The position numbers were made by a program, and so were the translations under genes. The notes beneath the pieces are model-generated. The model made no database searches. It had not been told where the DNA came from and saw only the letters and a list, made by a program, of their open reading frames with translations. From Atherinomorus stipes (Eukaryota; Chordata; Actinopteri; Atheriniformes; Atherinidae), in assembly GCA_023101725.1 (NCBI GenBank), contig JALJCO010012814.1, forward strand, positions 248,001 through 312,000: a stretch of 64,000 bases of DNA. The letters run 5' to 3'. Below are positions 59,483-64,000 of this stretch, piece after piece. How positions within the stretch are numbered: position 1 is the first letter of the stretch; each line of letters starts with the position of its first letter.

Positions 59483-61229
59483 AAACGAAGAGTAAAAATT
59501 GTGAATTTAGGAACATTTTCTGAGCTTAAATGATTACTTAATATATCGTGAAGCAAACCATGAGTTAAAACCTTGGTCATTTCCCTTTTACATACAGTTA
59601 CATTGTATTTTATTTGTTTTCTAAAGAGGAATCAGAGTAATGATAGAAGATCTATTGAATCATTGTGATCTATTTATCTTCTTACAACGGGGATGCACAT
59701 GCAGCATAAAACAGTAATGAGGATTTCATGGCATGTAAAACATGTAATATGAGACAGCTTTGATTTTAAATACAACTTTGTTACTGTAGAAACCAGACCT
59801 AGAAATCCTGCATGTGGTCTTCATTAAATTATTATTTATTGCTGACCTCCTTTTTTTTAGTAATTATCTTGTTTTCTGTGTATTACAGCATAATAAAATG
59901 TAGCCCATCGGATGCCTGGACTCGCGTCATGCTACCTCTCACCCAGGCTTCATCTTCTTATATAGGTCATGCATCTAATACAATATATGTTAGTGATTTC
60001 CAACCCAGTTGTGCTGCACATCACTCTGCATGCAATCACGTGTAACCCAAACTGATGCTCGAATAATTTAAATGAAGATAAAGGCAAATTATTTATCTCC
60101 AAACCACTCAGGCATGGCCCTTCAGGGTTGGTGTGTGGTGTTTAAGGATTGACACAGGGACTAGTTAGTTATGGCAGCAGCAGAAGTTGTTTATCAGACA
60201 TGTTCACCTCATTATCAAAGAGTGTCGTTTCCCATTCTTCCTCCAGGCGCAGCGTTCACAGTCTGACTGCACGTTCATTAATTCATCCTTTCTGTATGTC
60301 ACTTCAGCACCCAACTCTGGCCTTGTCAACGCATCACAGTCGTTTCCCTGTCTTCTGCTGTTTGCTCAACCTCCCGGTTTTGCTCTCGTCTCCAGTGAGC
60401 CAAAAGGGGGTTGAGGCATGCATGAGGAGCCCCAAAGGGAACATAGTTTTATTTGACATGAGGATTAGCATTTCTCTGTTGTCATAATTTGCAAATTTTA
60501 GTTGAAGGACGAGAGATTAAGCGTACAGACATTATCTGCTATTGCATCGTAAAAGACTTCATTGATGTAGTTGGGAAAGTGGCTCCCATTTAATAAAGTA
60601 AAGAAGATTGACTATTAAACAGGGGGAAACTAATCTTTCCTGTAAAAGGGAGGAAAAGTCCTCTGCTAGGAGAATTACAATCCGTGGCAGGAAGCCAGTT
60701 AGACAAGCATCTCATTACAGGAGTGCAGGGCCAGTTTACTCTGGAATGCATGACAGTGTTCAAATAAAGATCCATTCGACGAGTCCAAAAACTTCCAGTG
60801 CAATTACCCAGAATACAAGGTGAGGTGGTGACGTCTTGCATGTTTCGTGCTTTGTCCAGACAATCTTACCTCTGTTACGGCTGCTATTAAATGTTAAATT
60901 CAGTGCATTTCAAGTTATAGAAAAGTTTAATAAAATGCTTTAACATGCTGTTTTTATAACTATAAAGGTTTAATAAAATGGCTCATAAATGCAGAAGTGA
61001 AATGGGCGTGAAGAAGTTATATTCTCAAGAGCCAAAATGATATTATTGATAGCTTGAAGTGAATATCTGAGAAACAGATTGGTGAGGAATCCCTCTTGTA
61101 TGTGTGTACAAGACTCCTGATTTGTGTAAATACGCAGATGCCAGCAGGATTTCAGATTTCAGTGACAATGGGCTCTGGCATGCATCGAGCACAGGCAGCC
61201 CTTTGGCATACAAGCTGCAACAGCTGCTC

Positions 61230-61282
61230 ACCCCACCCCGCCCTCCACCACCACCCACCACTACTACTACCACCACCACCAG
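61230..61282. repeat. CCA/CTA-rich trinucleotide low-complexity patch
   Basis: Degenerate CCA, CAC and CTA units run for about 50 bp in anks1a intron 4. Open frames here on both strands (poly-P/T and poly-V/G) are due only to composition. Confidence 0.8.
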
Positions 61283-64000
61283 GGGCCAGGCTGACGTAAC
61301 CGCCGCCTCGCTCTGCTGCCAGCCAGAGTGTCATGTGATCGAGGTCGCCAGTCAAACCACGTTACTGTCTTCCAGCCTCAGGTTGTGAGAGTCGTAGCAT
61401 CCCCCTCCCTCTCTGTGCCCCTCCCTCTTCATTCTGCAGCATACAGCTGCGAGGTATGGTTTTATTTATCAGCCAGCACCAGCTTTAATCAGGATGATGG
61501 TTCCTGCTTTCTGCTGTTTTCACAGTAAAGACAGGATTTTCATCAAGTACTGTCCAGGAAGTCCGAGCTGTGCCGTATGAATTCTAATCTCTTCCCCTGC
61601 GAGGCTGCGAGTCATTCGTGCCATTTTGCGTAATAGCCCCCAGAGCTTCGTCTTGTTACTACATGATTATTTGACTGCTCACGTGGATTTTGGTGGTATA
61701 GAGGAGACAAGGCTGATCCTGGTCTTATAGAGCAATGCTGGCCCTATGTGCTGGAGAATCCAGAGAATCCCTCTAATCTAGCACCATATATTTGTCTCAC
61801 TTAAACTTTCAAATGAATGCAGTGCAACTGTGTTGGGATTTTTGCATTTCAGAGCAATCAGTCTTCTAAAATTAGTTTCAAACAAGCCTTCTCATTTTAA
61901 GTTCTCCAGTTCTGTTTACTCGCTTTCTATTGCATTAATGTTAGATTGTTTTTATCTTGCTTATGAATATTAATGCCATTGCAGTAACTGCTGAGTATAT
62001 TGAGTTTTAAATAGTTGTTTTTCAACTTCTGTGGCTAATGAATAAATCAGTTTAAATATTTCCAGATTCTGTAAGATGCTTAAAATCATGATCGCTAGAG
62101 TTGCTTAAAAAAAAAAGTGCAGTGTGTAACAAAACCAAAGTCAATCGCAGAAAAAGTCCATATAAAATTAAAAACTGTGTTTCTATTGATGTGTAGTCGC
62201 TTCACTAGAATAGCTGTTATATGTTTATTTTCTTAGACTGAGTCATTTGTGTCTGCTCCCTGCGGGTGCACATACATGGAGGCTGCCATATTTGTTTCAC
62301 CATTTTTATTGCGGTATCCCTAAATCAGCAAAACAATGTGAGTAAAGTGAGAATCCTCTGAATTTTAAAAGTGCTGTACCAGTTTTGTTTAATGGGAGAT
62401 AGAGCACTGTTTGGGATAAGTAATGCCTTAAAAGACATTAAAAGTAGTTACTCATAATACAGTCATAGCTACTCCTGAGACCATTGGATCCACACACAGA
62501 TGAAAACATCTTTATGTCTGGGAGAAGTTTGGCCACTTACGGCCACCGTACATTCACAATCGCGCTTGAAATATGAAGTCATTTGAAGGAAACCCCTTTT
62601 CTTACAAATACCCATCTTTACCGCTTATGTAAACCTCCAAAAATGGAATTATTTGAAGCAAAGGGTGTTTTTAGTGAGATGACAATGAGAGGTGAGTAGG
62701 AAAATATTAAACTAGTATAATGTGCACGGAAAAAACCTTAAAAACACTGCATTCAGTTTAAAGGACCTTCTCCCATGTGTGAAGCATGATGGTGGAGGTA
62801 TCATGTTTTGGTTCTCTTAAGCTGTATTTGGGCCAGGAAAGCTTGCAGTCCCCAAAGAAACACAAGTGGATTTGTTCATGGAAATGAAAACAAGCAGCAC
62901 AACCTATTTGTTCATAATAAGTTTTGTTTTTTCCTGATTTACAGCCAATAAGAGAAACATTTGCACCCAGCAAATGACTGCATTGTCTTTTGCAAAAAAA
63001 GAAAAAAAGAAAAAAAGATGTATTGACCATATCAATCATGCTCAAACTCCAAGCATCACAGGTGCTTGGGAGTATCTGGGAGCTGCAGTGGAAGGCAGGC
63101 CTCTGTGTGAATTAAATGCTAAGCATTGCTCACATCAAAGGAGGCTCATCTCGGTGCTCGTTTCCCATCAGTGAGTCACACGGCTGGTCAGCCATGTTTA
63201 ATGCGATCAGCTGCTGGCTGACACATTGCTGCAATGCCCCGACTATCACGTTGGCAAGGGAGACACTTGGTGTTGACACAATCCAAAACACTGAGGTCAT
63301 GGTATGTGAACACATGGTGCATTCTTTTATTTATTTATTTTAATCATTGTTTCTACATGTTGCTTTATGATTCTGTAATAAGCTTCGCTTCATTTGGCCT
63401 CCTTTGGACTCAGTTCTTGTAAACTTTATTTAAATCAGAGTACAAAATTAAGAGTATGGTGAGAACAACCTGGGTTGAAGATTGTCATCCTCCTCTTCTC
63501 ACTCCATTTCTTGCTGCTATTTCCATTGAAACCGTCATGTAAAAGTGAAAGTGACATAAAATGTCATAAAGCATCATATGCTGGGTTCACTTGGATGCCT
63601 ACTGAGGCAGAAGACCTGCACATTTGAGGATGCGAGTTGTGATGATGTAATGGCGGTGTGTATGTTTGCCAGATGAAGTCATCTACAAACTCATAGTAAA
63701 TCTCTTTAAAAAGCTGTGACAAACGCTCAGAGGTCACAGATGAAAGACGGTCTGCTCTGTATGTGTGGGCCAACCTTTTCTTTTTATATTTGTATTTTGA
63801 GCCTTAGATGAGCATTAAAGCATTTAAATGTCATATTGAATCAATGGAGCCTCTCGCAGTAAAAGGTTTTCTTTTTTAACTTTATTTTATTTATTTGTTT
63901 ATTCATTTTTCTTCCTGCCTCTGCGTCACTGCTCTCTTGATTGGCTGATGTTTTGTTTTCCTCGTCCTCCTTTCCCTCCGTTCAAGCTGTGACCCGTTTA

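Larger units (their letters stand above)
54631..64000 (+). other. anks1a: anks1a intron 4, 5' 9.4 kb, running off the window
   Basis: No further ankyrin-repeat exon (expected next: NNDNETALHCAAQYGH) was found up to the right edge. The stretch holds dispersed repeat material (55590-56190), a TG microsatellite, a MITE (58986-59455), a C run and a CCA-rich patch. The rest is AT-rich with nothing recognised. Confidence 0.65.

Noticed and set aside
61043..61388. Poly-V/G and poly-P/T frames
   Set aside because: They are caused by a CCA/CTA-rich simple repeat.

Overview
The window is vertebrate nuclear DNA, and it looks like a teleost fish. Coding exons are small and separated by GT-AG introns. 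The protein fragments are clearly vertebrate. The spaces between exons are AT-rich and carry short non-autonomous DNA transposons, a Rex3/RTE-like retrotransposon remnant and many microsatellites of the kind common in percomorph fish. No prokaryotic features (operons, CRISPR arrays, insertion sequences) are present. The species cannot be named from the sequence.

Five genes lie in alternating orientation. They are the 3' end of pacsin1 (+, last coding exon 1077-1186), ilrun (C6orf106 orthologue, -, 7043-10470), uhrf1bp1/bltp3a (+, 11541-29958, 21 exons), taf11 (-, 32878-35247, 5 exons) and the 5' part of anks1a (+, from 36703 and running off the right edge). Gene order and orientation match human 6p21.31 (PACSIN1, ILRUN, UHRF1BP1, TAF11, ANKS1A), except that SPDEF and SNRPC, which lie between them in mammals, are not visible here. 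The genes form convergent pairs (pacsin1/ilrun and uhrf1bp1/taf11) and divergent pairs (ilrun/uhrf1bp1 and taf11/anks1a). The two divergent pairs are separated by only about 1.1 and 1.5 kb. The products do not form one pathway: membrane-bending endocytic adaptor, interferon/lipid regulator, bridge-type lipid transfer protein, general transcription factor subunit and receptor-signalling adaptor. The block is conserved synteny rather than a functional cluster.

Repeats are concentrated in uhrf1bp1 introns (18.3-28.2 kb) and in the 15.7-kb first intron and later introns of anks1a (36.9-64 kb). The clearest are hAT-type MITEs with TAGGG or CAG-type terminal inverted repeats. Two of these have perfect 8-bp target duplications (51813-52024 and 52766-53541). 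One locus (40078-41450) is a nested set of elements. A very G-rich low-complexity patch (45160-45480) may be an assembly artefact.

The points most worth checking are: a one-base A insertion in the first coding exon of uhrf1bp1 that breaks an otherwise perfectly phased 21-exon gene; a GC-AG intron in the same gene; a 63-nt cassette-like exon inside the ankyrin-repeat region of anks1a; and oppositely oriented copies of one MITE family flanking anks1a exon 2. I saw no convincing new multi-gene system.
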